From Novosphingobium pokkalii (lineage in GTDB: Bacteria; Pseudomonadota; Alphaproteobacteria; Sphingomonadales; Sphingomonadaceae), in assembly GCF_014652855.1 (NCBI RefSeq), contig NZ_BMZP01000004.1:1-61192 (forward strand): a stretch of 61,192 bases of DNA, written 5' to 3'. How positions within the stretch are numbered: position 1 is the stretch's first letter; each line of letters begins with the position of its first letter. The translations under genes were made by a program, and so were the position numbers. Below the pieces are notes generated by a model. That model did not search any database. It was not told where the DNA came from and saw only the letters and a program-made list of their open reading frames with translations. Shown here in pieces: positions 1-8,187 of the stretch.

Positions 1-58
1 TGAATCAGCGATTTTACGCCTTGGGAATCCCAAAAATCACACTTCTGCCAAAGTAGTG

Positions 59-604
59 CTAGAGTACGCGGCTGCGGATAAGCGCAGTTTGCGGCAGCGA
101 GGCCATAATGGCCCTTATCTCAGTCAGACCCAACTCCGCCCACCGAGACCGGCACGTATCTTGAAAATGGACGAACCTGATCCGATCGACGTCTTTTGTG
201 TCGTCAGCGACGTTTTCAAAAACCAACGTTACTGTATCCGAATCATCGTACGCATAAGTACATCCGCGGGGCAGGAACACCTCGTTCCGAGCTGGGGGGC
301 GGAACGCAGCAATGCGCATCCTCAGCGCGCTTACTTGACTGCCACTTAATTGAATTTTCTCAGTTTTTACAAGTTTCCCGGTTGGGTTGCGCGATTCCAC
401 TACGATGATCCCGTTGGGTCGAAACTCCAACGTTAAGCTCGATGCTCCCTTGGCGTTGCTGGCCATGCCAATTGCGAAGGACTCATTGGTGCCCAGCGGC
501 TCAAGCGGAGCGTTTCCATCTCCCATTGCTTCACGAAATTTGAGCTGAGGCGACCTTTCACAACTCATTAGCAAAACCGCAATGAAGATGAACAGTTTCC
601 TCAT
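59..604 (-). CDS. Small predicted lipoprotein of unknown function
   Basis: I do not recognise the family. The ATG at 604 is preferred over an in-frame upstream start at 691 because it places a lipoprotein signal at the N-terminus: MRK, a hydrophobic run, then LLMSC with the lipid-accepting Cys at residue 15. The mature part (about 165 residues) has no further membrane segment and looks like a small soluble domain tethered to a membrane. It contains two widely spaced cysteines, one in LPRGCTYAY. It begins 71 bp downstream of the chemoreceptor gene on the same strand and could be read from the same transcript, but nothing ties it to chemotaxis. Export is fairly secure; function is unknown. Confidence 0.6.
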   Translation of the reverse strand: MRKLFIFIAVLLMSCERSPQLKFREAMGDGNAPLEPLGTNESFAIGMASNAKGASSLTLEFRPNGIIVVESRNPTGKLVKTEKIQLSGSQVSALRMRIAAFRPPARNEVFLPRGCTYAYDDSDTVTLVFENVADDTKDVDRIRFVHFQDTCRSRWAELGLTEIRAIMASLPQTALIRSRVL

Positions 605-675
605 GCAAGCGAGATTGCACCGGCAGCCGAACGTCTGCAAGGGGCGCATCCTGCCGTTGGCATTTGCCCGAGCCC

Positions 676-2211
676 CTAGAATTCCGACCAATCATCCTCA
701 GACAGCGCGGCATTGCCGACGCTGCGGGGAGCAGGCGATGGCTTCGGGCGCGGTGGGGCAGCCGGAGTGGGCGCGGGCACGGCCGCAAGGGGGGCTGCTG
801 GAACTGCCGCCGGCAGAGGCGCTGCCCGCACTGGCGCCGGAGCGGGAGCGGATGCGGGTATGGATGCAGGTGCCGGGGCGGCTGCGCGGGAGGTGACAGG
901 CGCACGCGCCATGCTCTGCCCCCCGGCGAAACGGAACTTGCCCAGCTCGCGGGCCATCACCCCGGCCTGATCGGCCAGGTTGCGCGCGGTTGCCGTCGCT
1001 TCTTCGGCCATGGCGGCGTTCTGCTGGGTGATCGAATCGACATCGCGCACCGTGGCGTTGATCTGGCCCAGTGCGCCGGCCTGCTCGCTCGACGTGCCGG
1101 TGATGCGCTGCATCACATCGTTGATTTCGCCCACGCTGGCGGCGATCCGTTCCAACGCGTCGCCGGTGGCGGTGACCAGGCCCACGCCGTTGGAAACCTG
1201 TTCGGTGGAACTGCCGATGCGGGCGCGGATGTCGCGCGCGGCATCCCCGGCCCGCTGCGCCAGGGCGCGCACTTCGCTGGCGACCACGGCGAACCCCTTG
1301 CCGGCATCCCCGGCGCGGGCCGCTTCGACGCCTGCGTTCAGGGCCAGCAGGTTGGTCTGGAACGCAATAGCGTCGATCACCCCGACGATCTCGGCAATTT
1401 CCTGCGAGGATTTCTCGATCGCGGCCATCGCCTCGATCGCGCGCCCGACCACGTCGCCCGATTGGCGCGCCTCGTCCAGCGTGGTCTGCACCATGGTGCT
1501 GGCATGGCCAGCTTCCTGCGCCGATTTCTGCACGCTTTCGCTGATCTGGCGCAGTGCCGCGGCGGCTTCCTCAACGGCCGCCGCCTGCTGCTCGGTGCGG
1601 GTGGACAAGTCTTCCGATCCCGCCAGGATTTCCGAAGACCCATTGGCCACCTGCTCGGCAATGCCGCCAACCGAGCGCATCGCGCCGGCCATGGCATCGA
1701 CTGCCGCGTTGAAGCTGGTGCGCAGGCACTCGTAGTCCTGCCGGAACGCGCGCGTCAGCCGGCAATCGAGATCACCCCCGGCCAGCCGCTCCAGCCCTTC
1801 GCGCAGCGCGTCGACCACCGCGGAGGTTTCGGCCTGGCTCTGCACCTGAATCATCAACGCATCGCCGCCATCGATCTGGATCGGCGTGAGCGTCACCAGC
1901 ATGCGCAGCGGCTGCCCGTTGCGATCGACATTGAGCCACTCGAAGCGCGCAAAGCCGTTGCGCTGCGCTTCGGCCAAGCGCTCGCCAACATGCTCGGAAG
2001 AAGGGCGGCCATCGGCCTGGCGTGGCGCGGCCAGGGCATCGGGCGTGGCGCCGATGATCTCGTGCCGGGTGCGTTGATAGACCCGCTCGGCCGCCGCGTT
2101 GCACAGGGTGAAGCGGCCGTTCTGGAGCAAGAGGAAGCCATCGGCAGCGTGTTCGAACACGGCCTGCGCGAAACGGGTTTCAAGTGGAACGACAACGCGC
2201 CTTTTGAACAT
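676..2211 (-). CDS. Soluble PAS-containing methyl-accepting chemotaxis protein with CheR/CheB tether
   Basis: A 511-residue chemoreceptor without any transmembrane segment, so it should signal in the cytoplasm. Residues about 10-120 read as a PAS sensor ([16 protein letters not shown], then [19 protein letters not shown]). A short HAMP-like linker ([15 protein letters not shown]) follows. Residues about 180-430 form the coiled-coil signalling hairpin, whose tip [20 protein letters not shown] is the classic CheA/CheW contact. The last 75 residues are a flexible Pro/Ala linker ending in DDWSEF, which fits the aromatic-x-x-aromatic pentapeptide that tethers CheR and CheB on other receptors. No other che gene is visible nearby. 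The ligand cannot be inferred, and I see no heme-binding His motif I would trust in the PAS domain. Confidence 0.93.
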   Translation of the reverse strand: MFKRRVVVPLETRFAQAVFEHAADGFLLLQNGRFTLCNAAAERVYQRTRHEIIGATPDALAAPRQADGRPSSEHVGERLAEAQRNGFARFEWLNVDRNGQPLRMLVTLTPIQIDGGDALMIQVQSQAETSAVVDALREGLERLAGGDLDCRLTRAFRQDYECLRTSFNAAVDAMAGAMRSVGGIAEQVANGSSEILAGSEDLSTRTEQQAAAVEEAAAALRQISESVQKSAQEAGHASTMVQTTLDEARQSGDVVGRAIEAMAAIEKSSQEIAEIVGVIDAIAFQTNLLALNAGVEAARAGDAGKGFAVVASEVRALAQRAGDAARDIRARIGSSTEQVSNGVGLVTATGDALERIAASVGEINDVMQRITGTSSEQAGALGQINATVRDVDSITQQNAAMAEEATATARNLADQAGVMARELGKFRFAGGQSMARAPVTSRAAAPAPASIPASAPAPAPVRAAPLPAAVPAAPLAAVPAPTPAAPPRPKPSPAPRSVGNAALSEDDWSEF

Positions 2212-2275
2212 GCAACCTTTCCCCGGTTCCGCCGTCTGGAATGACAGGGAGCGGCGCTATCACCCCCGCGCTCAA

Positions 2276-2309
2276 ACGGGCCTTAAGCCAAGGCCACGTA
2301 AAGGCCCGT
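2276..2309. repeat. Inverted repeat downstream of kdpE
   Basis: A perfect 9-bp inverted repeat (ACGGGCCTT / AAGGCCCGT, loop 16) lies between the kdpE stop and the chemoreceptor start, both genes reading leftwards. On the minus strand only a short TTT follows the stem, so it is a weak terminator candidate that could limit read-through from kdpDE into the chemoreceptor gene. Confidence 0.35.
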
Positions 2310-2330
2310 GGGGGTCGCTTCAGGCTTGCC

Positions 2331-3050
2331 TCATCCCCGTGTCAGATCAAGGCGATAGCCGATGCCGGGTTCATTACGCAGCGCCGATTGGCCGGGCGGG
2401 CGATCGCTTTCCAGCTTGCGCCGGATACCCCGCGCGGCCACGCGCAGATACTCGACATCGGTTTCGTGGCCCGGCCCCCAGATCGTGCGCAGCAGTTGCG
2501 CATGAGTCACCACGCGGCCGGGATTGCCCGCCAATTCGGCCAGGAACGCATATTCCTTGGGCGCCAGATGCACTTCGGCCCCGCCCTTGCGCACCTGCCG
2601 CGCGGCCAGGTCGATCTCCACGTCGGCAAAGCGCAGCACGGCCTGCCCACCCGGTCCACCGGCCAACCGGGCGCGATGGCGCAGCGCCGTGCGCACGCGC
2701 GCCAGGATTTCCTCTGGATCGAACGGCTTGGTCACGTAATCGCTCGCCCCCAGATCGAGCGCAGCGACCTTTTCCGCCGTAGCGTCGCGGGCGGACAGCA
2801 CCACCACCGCCACGCCGGCTGCGACCAGTTGCGGCAGGATTTCCAGGCCGTCGCGATCGGGCAAGCCCAGATCGAGCAAGGCCAGGTCGGGTGCCCGCGC
2901 AGCGCGCTCGGCCAGGGCCTGGGCCGCACTGCCGGCCTCGCTGACGCCATAGCCGGCGTGGCTTAGCGTCTGGCGCAGCAGCGCGCGGATGGCCGGATCA
3001 TCATCGATCAGCAAAACGCCCGCGCTGCCGCCCTCGCCCGGCCCGCTCAT
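2331..3050 (-). CDS. kdpE: KdpE-type two-component response regulator
   Basis: A 239-residue OmpR/PhoB-family regulator. The receiver domain (residues about 12-125) has the acidic pocket DDD at 16-18, phospho-acceptor Asp60 in LLDLGLPD, and the conserved Lys in DYVTKPF. The C-terminal winged helix (about 140-235) contains LAPKEYAFLAELAGNPGRVV and VEYLRVAARGIRRKLE, which match KdpE. The ATG overlaps the kdpD TGA (ATGA at 3047-3050), so the two are translationally coupled. KdpE normally activates kdpFABC potassium-pump genes, but none are in this window. The divergent neighbour here is kup, which suggests a potassium-related regulon, as inference. Confidence 0.92.
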   Translation of the reverse strand: MSGPGEGGSAGVLLIDDDPAIRALLRQTLSHAGYGVSEAGSAAQALAERAARAPDLALLDLGLPDRDGLEILPQLVAAGVAVVVLSARDATAEKVAALDLGASDYVTKPFDPEEILARVRTALRHRARLAGGPGGQAVLRFADVEIDLAARQVRKGGAEVHLAPKEYAFLAELAGNPGRVVTHAQLLRTIWGPGHETDVEYLRVAARGIRRKLESDRPPGQSALRNEPGIGYRLDLTRG

Positions 3051-4591
3051 GCCGGCACCACCACGGGACGGATCAGCGCCGGCGGCACGTGCAGGGCAAA
3101 GCGTGCGCCGCCATCGGGCCGGTTCGCAGCCGTTACGCGCAGCCCCATCGCCTCGGCAAATCCTTTGACGATCGCCAGGCCCAACCCCGTGCCACCCTGC
3201 CGATCCGAGCCTTCCAACCGCGTGAACATGCCGAAAATCCGCTCCTCCTCGCCGGCCGGCACGCCCGGCCCGCGGTCGCACACCGCCAGTTCGACGCCGC
3301 CCTGGGCGTCGGCCCCGGCCTCCACGCGGATGCCCCGCCCGCCGCCGTGGCGCGCGGCATTGTCGATCAGATTGATCAGGCAGTGGTGCAACAGGCGCGG
3401 ATCGGCCAGCACCAGCGGCAGGTCTTCGGGCACGGCACGCTCGACGCCCGCCGCCGAAACGGCCGGGGCCAGGTGATCGAGCGCCGCGTCACAGGCCTCG
3501 GCCAGATCGACCGCTTCCGGCTCGCGCTGCACGGCGCCGATTTCCAGGCGCACCATCTCGATCAGGTTGGCCACGAAGCGATCGAGCCGCTCCGCCTCGC
3601 TGCGCGCGCTGGCCAGCGCCACCGTCTGCGCCGGGCTCAGCGGCCGCAGCGCGCGCAGCGTGCCGAGCACGGTGGTGAGCGGCGTGCGCAGATCGTGCCC
3701 GATCGACGAGAGCAGCGCGCTGCGCAGCCGCTCGCGCTCCTGCACCCGGCCCAGCGCGAGTTTCTCTTCCTCCAGCGTGATGCGGGCCAAAGCCAGCCCG
3801 GCTTGCGCCAGCAGGCTTTCCAGCAAGGGCGCCTGCGCGCCGTGCAACGGCAGATCGGCATCGGGATTACCCACGCCCACCACTGCCAGCGGCCCCTGCG
3901 TGCCGGGCACCGGCATGAACAGCCATTCCGACGCGGTCGGCACCTGCCCGCCCGGCCCGGCGGAGCGCCCGCTGTCGAGGCACCATTGCGCCGCCGCCGC
4001 TTCCAGCAAATCCAGCCGGTCCTGCGCCGGGCGCGCAGTGACCAGTTCGACCACCCCTTGCGCATCGGGCACGGCAACCAGCACGCGCACGCCAAACAGC
4101 CGCGCCACTTCCTGCGCCAGCATCGCCCACAGCGCGTCGCGCCGCGTCACGCCCATCAGGCGCCCGGCAAATCCGGCCAGCAGCGCATCGCGCCCGGCCT
4201 GGGCCTGGGCCAGCATCGCCTGTTGCCGCAGCCGCGCCGCCATCTGGCTACCCACCAGCGCCACACCCAGCAGGATGACCAGCGTGATGAGATGCGAAGG
4301 ATCAGCCACCGCCAGGGTAAAGCGCGGCGGAATAAAGAAATAGTTATAGCTGAGCGACGACAGGGCCCCCGCCGCCAGCCCCGGCCGCAGCCCCAGCCGG
4401 ATGGCGGCAAACATCACCGGCACCAGATAGAGCAGGCCAATATCGGCCAGATCGCCCCGCGCCAGCAGCGTCAATCCCAGCAGCGTGGCCAGCCCGACCA
4501 GCGCCACCATGGCCAGCAGCCCCGCCGCCAGGCCGCCGCCCTGGTCAGCGCCGGGCGCGGGTGCAATGCTGTGGGCGTGGGCCAGGGTCAT
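3047..4591 (-). CDS. kdpD: Truncated-type KdpD sensor histidine kinase (no N-terminal Kdp/Usp sensor)
   Basis: About 514 residues, against roughly 890 for full-length KdpD. It starts directly with the four-helix DUF4118 membrane domain (residues about 20-120), followed by a GAF-like region (135-270) and the kinase core. Kinase motifs are the H box SSIGHDLRTPL (His near 299), N box LINLIDNAARHGG, DRGPGVP and GGTGLGLAIVKG. The cytoplasmic N-terminal KdpD domain with its Walker A motif and the Usp domain are absent, and the short gap to divergent kup cannot hold them, so the gene looks complete as a short form. The ATG at 4591 is used; an in-frame TTG at 4612 is also possible. It should phosphorylate the adjacent KdpE. 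The input signal may differ from that of canonical KdpD. Confidence 0.88.
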   Translation of the reverse strand: MTLAHAHSIAPAPGADQGGGLAAGLLAMVALVGLATLLGLTLLARGDLADIGLLYLVPVMFAAIRLGLRPGLAAGALSSLSYNYFFIPPRFTLAVADPSHLITLVILLGVALVGSQMAARLRQQAMLAQAQAGRDALLAGFAGRLMGVTRRDALWAMLAQEVARLFGVRVLVAVPDAQGVVELVTARPAQDRLDLLEAAAAQWCLDSGRSAGPGGQVPTASEWLFMPVPGTQGPLAVVGVGNPDADLPLHGAQAPLLESLLAQAGLALARITLEEEKLALGRVQERERLRSALLSSIGHDLRTPLTTVLGTLRALRPLSPAQTVALASARSEAERLDRFVANLIEMVRLEIGAVQREPEAVDLAEACDAALDHLAPAVSAAGVERAVPEDLPLVLADPRLLHHCLINLIDNAARHGGGRGIRVEAGADAQGGVELAVCDRGPGVPAGEEERIFGMFTRLEGSDRQGGTGLGLAIVKGFAEAMGLRVTAANRPDGGARFALHVPPALIRPVVVPA

Positions 4592-4698
4592 GGCACTGGC
4601 ATGCCGCAGCAAGGGGGGCGCTGTCGAGGGGCAGGCTTGTCACGGCCTGTCAATGCCGCGCGACACATGCGCGCCCGGCGTCCCGCCTTGTGACAAAC

Positions 4699-4715
4699 AC
4701 GCCGTGAAGCGGCGT
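4699..4715. promoter_or_regulatory. Inverted repeat in the kdpD-kup divergent promoter region
   Basis: The 179-bp gap between kdpD and kup contains a perfect 6-bp inverted repeat, ACGCCG-TGAAG-CGGCGT, centred about 64 bp upstream of the kup ATG and next to an AT-rich stretch (GCATAAAT at 4723-4730) that could be a -10 region. The position suits an operator acting on kup, on kdpDE or on both. Assigning it to KdpE is only a guess. Confidence 0.3.
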
Positions 4716-4770
4716 AAAGAATGCATAAATTTCGTCGCACGCGGATCGGGCTGGGCGTAGCGGCGCCGCC

Positions 4771-6735
4771 ATGACTGCCATGCCTCTTGCTGCGGGCTCT
4801 GATTCCGCAGCCGCGCGCGCCGCCGATGCGCCGGCCCAACCCTGCGAAGTTCAGGACACCGACCACCATGATGACCACCATGGCCAGGGCCTGGTGCCGC
4901 TGGCCGTGGGCGCGATCGGGGTCGTGTTCGGCGATATCGGCACTTCGCCGCTCTATTCGCTGAAGGAAAGCTTCATCGGCCACCATCGCCTGGCGGTGGA
5001 TTCCGATCACATCTTCGGCGTCCTTTCGCTGATGTTCTGGACCATGACGCTGATCGTCACGGTCAAGTATGTCTTCGTGATCCTGCGGGCCGACAACAAG
5101 GGCGAAGGCGGCAGCCTGGCACTGCTGGCGCTGATCGGGCGGCAGTTGAAGCCGGGCAAGTGGACCGCGTTCACCGCCGTGCTGGGGATTGTCGCCACTG
5201 CGCTGTTCTATGGCGATGCGATCATCACCCCGGCGGTTTCGGTGCTTTCGGCCGTGGAAGGGCTCACCGTGGTGCACCCGGCCTTTGCCGAAGTGGTGCT
5301 GCCGATCTCGATCGCCATCCTGATCGGCCTGTTCGCGATCCAGTCGCGCGGCACGGCGGCGGTGGGCAAGCTGTTCGGCCCGGTCATGCTCGTCTATTTC
5401 GTGGTCATTGCGCTGCTTGGTCTTGGCGGCATTGTCCGCGCGCCGGAAATCCTGCTGGCGGTGAACCCCTGGTATGCGGTGAAGTTCTTCACTCTCGACC
5501 CGCTGCTCGCGTTCCTCGCGCTTGGCTCTGTAGTGCTGGCGGTGACCGGCGCGGAAGCACTCTATGCCGATATGGGTCACTTCGGCCGCCGCGCGATCAT
5601 GGTCGCCTGGCTGTGGGTGGCGTTCCCCTGCCTGCTGATCAACTATGCCGGCCAGTCCGCGCTGCTGCTGCGCAATCCGGCCATGGTCGAAAACCCGTTC
5701 TTCCTGATGGCGCCGGACTGGGCGCGCCTGCCGCTGGTGATCCTGGCGACGCTGGCCACGGTCATCGCCAGCCAGGCGGTGATCTCGGGCGCGTTCTCGG
5801 TCTCGCAACAGGCGGTGCAACTCGGCTTCCTGCCGCGCATCCGCATCCTCCACACCAGCGCCAGCGCTGCCGGCCAGGTCTATGTGCCGCTGGTCAATTG
5901 GGTGCTTCTGGCCATGGTCATCCTGCTGGTGCTGGCGTTCCGCACCTCCAGCAACCTGGCCTCGGCCTATGGCATCGCCGTGACCGGCACGATGTTCATC
6001 ACCGCCTGCATGCTCGGCGTGCTGACCTTTGCCGTGTGGAAATGGCATCCGCTGGTCGCGGGCGTGGTGACCGGTACGTTCCTGGTGATCGACGGCGCCT
6101 ATTTCGCGTCCAACGCCACCAAGATCCCCGACGGCGGCTGGTTCCCGCTGCTGGTGGCGGCGATCACTTTCACCGCGCTCACCACCTGGGCCACCGGCCG
6201 GCGCATCCTGCGCGAGCGGCTGGCCGAAGATGCCATGCCGTTCGATCTGTTCCTCGGCTCGGTGTGCGAACGGGTGCGCCGCGTGAAAGGCACGGCGGTG
6301 TTCATGGCGTCGACCGTCGAGGGCATTCCCCCTGCCCTGTTGCACAATCTCAAGCACAACCACATCCTGCACGAGCGCGTTGTAGTGCTGACCGTGGTGA
6401 CCGCCGGGGTGCCCCACGTGCCCGATCACAAACGGCGCGAGGTGGAAGACATGGGCCATGGCTTCTACCGCATGATCGTGCGCACCGGTTTCATGGACGA
6501 GGCCGACATTCCCGCCGAGCTGGCCGCCGAGACGCGCGCAGGCGGTCCGTTCAAGCCGATGGAAACCAGCTATTTCCTCGCCCGCCAGACACTGATCGCG
6601 TCCAAGCGGCCGGGCATGGCGATCTGGCGCGAAAAGCTGTTCGCGTGGATGGTGCGCAATTCGGAAAGCCCGATGCAGTTCTTCCGCCTGCCCACCAACC
6701 GCGTGATCGAACTGGGCAGCCAGTTGGAGATCTAG
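4771..6735 (+). CDS. kup: Kup low-affinity potassium uptake transporter
   Basis: A 654-residue K+/H+ symporter of the KUP/HAK family. The family signature GVVFGDIGTSPLYSLKE lies near residues 50-66, followed by about 12 hydrophobic helices to about residue 450 and a hydrophilic C-terminal cytoplasmic domain ending IELGSQLEI, as in E. coli Kup (622 residues). The extra length is an N-terminal extension of about 40 residues rich in Ala, with an acidic His cluster (DTDHHDDHH), which is unusual. It is divergent from kdpDE. Because kdpFABC is absent, Kup is the only potassium importer in view and a plausible target of that two-component pair. Function is secure; the regulatory link is inference. 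Confidence 0.96.
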   Translation: MTAMPLAAGSDSAAARAADAPAQPCEVQDTDHHDDHHGQGLVPLAVGAIGVVFGDIGTSPLYSLKESFIGHHRLAVDSDHIFGVLSLMFWTMTLIVTVKYVFVILRADNKGEGGSLALLALIGRQLKPGKWTAFTAVLGIVATALFYGDAIITPAVSVLSAVEGLTVVHPAFAEVVLPISIAILIGLFAIQSRGTAAVGKLFGPVMLVYFVVIALLGLGGIVRAPEILLAVNPWYAVKFFTLDPLLAFLALGSVVLAVTGAEALYADMGHFGRRAIMVAWLWVAFPCLLINYAGQSALLLRNPAMVENPFFLMAPDWARLPLVILATLATVIASQAVISGAFSVSQQAVQLGFLPRIRILHTSASAAGQVYVPLVNWVLLAMVILLVLAFRTSSNLASAYGIAVTGTMFITACMLGVLTFAVWKWHPLVAGVVTGTFLVIDGAYFASNATKIPDGGWFPLLVAAITFTALTTWATGRRILRERLAEDAMPFDLFLGSVCERVRRVKGTAVFMASTVEGIPPALLHNLKHNHILHERVVVLTVVTAGVPHVPDHKRREVEDMGHGFYRMIVRTGFMDEADIPAELAAETRAGGPFKPMETSYFLARQTLIASKRPGMAIWREKLFAWMVRNSESPMQFFRLPTNRVIELGSQLEI

Positions 6736-6746
6736 CACAGCGCATG

Positions 6747-6842
6747 CTCCCCCTCCTCTTCAGAGGAGGGGGTCGGGGGGTGGTGGATATCAAGCGCGAG
6801 GGTTCGCACCACCCCCAGCCCCTCCTCTGAAGAGGAGGGGAG
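6747..6842. repeat. Paired GC-rich hairpin repeat (copy A)
   Basis: Two copies of a repeat unit of about 40 bp face each other with their tails inward. Each unit is a palindromic hairpin (CCCCTCCTCTTCAGAGGAGG) followed by a tail TCGGGGGGTGGTG or close variant. The same unit recurs at 48051-48146, 53129-53223 and 61146-61183. This copy sits between kup and the end of modC, which converge, so it may serve as a bidirectional terminator or mRNA stabiliser. It resembles a REP/BIME-type intergenic element. No transposase is nearby. Confidence 0.8.
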
Positions 6843-6875
6843 AAAAGGCTCTTTGTGCAATCCCTTATCGCCGGT

Positions 6876-7496
6876 CTAAAGCGCCACGATGCGGTCCGCC
6901 AGCCGCGCCACCTCGTCCTGCTGGTGCGACACTAGCAGAACCGGCAAGGCGAAGGCATCGCGGATGCGGCCGATCAGGGCCATCACCCCTTCCCGCCGCG
7001 CCGGATCGAGCGCGGTCAGCGGTTCGTCCATCAGCAGGAAGCGCGGGGCGGACAGCAGCGCCCGGCCGATCGCCACCCGCTGCGCTTCCCCACCCGATAG
7101 CGTGTGCGGGCGGCGCCCAAGCAAGGGCGCGATGTCCAGAAACCCGGCCACCTCGTCCAGCCCCAGCACGCGGCGATCGGGCGCGGCGTGGCGCCAGCCG
7201 AACAGCAGGTTGTCGCGCACCGTCAGATGCGGAAACAGGCGCAAGTCCTGGAACACATAGCCCGCCGCGCGAGCATGGGGCGGCAGGTCGATGCCTTGGC
7301 CTGCGTCGAACAGCACGGTGCCGCCCACCGCGATCCGGCCCGAAACCGGGCGCAGCAGGCCCGCCACGGCATCGAGCGTGCTGGTCTTGCCTTGGCCAGA
7401 GGGACCAACCAGCGCGGTAATGCCCGCCGCGCCCGCCACGCGCACGGCAAATTCCCGCTCTCCCCGCGCCAGCACCACGTCGATTTCAAAGGACAT
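6876..7496 (-). CDS. modC: Molybdate ABC transporter ATP-binding protein, short form
   Basis: A 206-residue ABC ATPase. Walker A is GPSGQGKTST, the Q loop is YVFQDLRLFPHLTV, the ABC signature is LSGGEAQRVAIGRALL, Walker B is FLLMDEPLTALD, and the H loop is LLVSHQQDE. The ATG at 7496 overlaps the end of modB by 11 bp. Typical ModC is about 350 residues with a C-terminal molybdate-binding TOBE (Mop) domain. This protein stops just after the ATPase core (RIVAL), so the regulatory domain is missing. Third gene of modABC; it powers molybdate import for molybdenum-cofactor enzymes. Identity rests on the domain plus its modA and modB neighbours. Confidence 0.9.
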   Translation of the reverse strand: MSFEIDVVLARGEREFAVRVAGAAGITALVGPSGQGKTSTLDAVAGLLRPVSGRIAVGGTVLFDAGQGIDLPPHARAAGYVFQDLRLFPHLTVRDNLLFGWRHAAPDRRVLGLDEVAGFLDIAPLLGRRPHTLSGGEAQRVAIGRALLSAPRFLLMDEPLTALDPARREGVMALIGRIRDAFALPVLLVSHQQDEVARLADRIVAL

Positions 7497-8181
7497 GCGC
7501 GCCCTTTCCACCCTGGCGGCGGGCGAGCAGTTCCGAGGCGACCAGCGCCACCACCGAGAGCACCACCGCCACCACCGCCAGGCGCCATACCGTGGCATCG
7601 CCGCCGGGCACCTGCAACGCGGCGTAGATCGCCAGCGGCAAAGTCTGGGTTTCACCCGGAATGTTGGAGACGAACGTGATCGTCGCGCCGAATTCGCCCA
7701 GCGAACGGGCAAAGCCGAGCACGGCGCCCGCGACGATACCGGGCGCGCAGAGCGGCAGCGTGACGCGCCAGAACGTGGCCCACGGCCCCGCGCCCAGCGT
7801 GCGCGCCGCCTGTTCCAGCCGGGGATCGACCGCTTCGAGCGACAGCCGGATCGCCCGCACCATCAGCGGCAGGGCCATGATCGCGGCCGCAAGCGCCGCC
7901 CCGGTCCAGCGGAACAGCAACGTCACGCCCAGCGCGCGCCACAGCCAGCCACCCAGCGGACCGGCGGGCGCGAAGGCAACCAGCAGCATCCAGCCGATCA
8001 CCACCGGCGGCAGGACGAGCGGCAGGTGAACCAGCGCATCTAGCAGAACGCGCCCGCGAAAGCGCCCCCGCGCCAAGGCCCAGGCCAGGCCAAACGCGAT
8101 CGGCAACACGCCGGCAATGGCCACCCCGCTGACTTTGGCAGACAGCGCGACAACGCCCCATTCCTGCGCCGAGAGCAGCAT
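7486..8181 (-). CDS. modB: Molybdate ABC transporter permease
   Basis: A 231-residue inner-membrane permease with five to six hydrophobic helices and the binding-protein-dependent transport signature around EQAARTLGAGPWATFWRVTL (the EAA loop that docks to ModC). SLGEFGATITFVSNIPGETQ near the C-terminus is typical of ModB and related permeases. The ATG at 8181 is 6 bp after the modA stop, and its 3' end overlaps modC, so the three genes form a compact operon. It forms the membrane channel for molybdate delivered by ModA. Confidence 0.95.
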   Translation of the reverse strand: MLLSAQEWGVVALSAKVSGVAIAGVLPIAFGLAWALARGRFRGRVLLDALVHLPLVLPPVVIGWMLLVAFAPAGPLGGWLWRALGVTLLFRWTGAALAAAIMALPLMVRAIRLSLEAVDPRLEQAARTLGAGPWATFWRVTLPLCAPGIVAGAVLGFARSLGEFGATITFVSNIPGETQTLPLAIYAALQVPGGDATVWRLAVVAVVLSVVALVASELLARRQGGKGAHVL

Positions 8182-8187
8182 GGCCTG

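Noticed and set aside
664..2244. Long open frames opposite the chemoreceptor and many other genes on both strands
   Set aside because: They mirror codon structure of high-GC genes, are rich in Arg/Gly/Ala/His without domains, and lack ribosome-binding sites. They are antisense shadows of the recognised genes.
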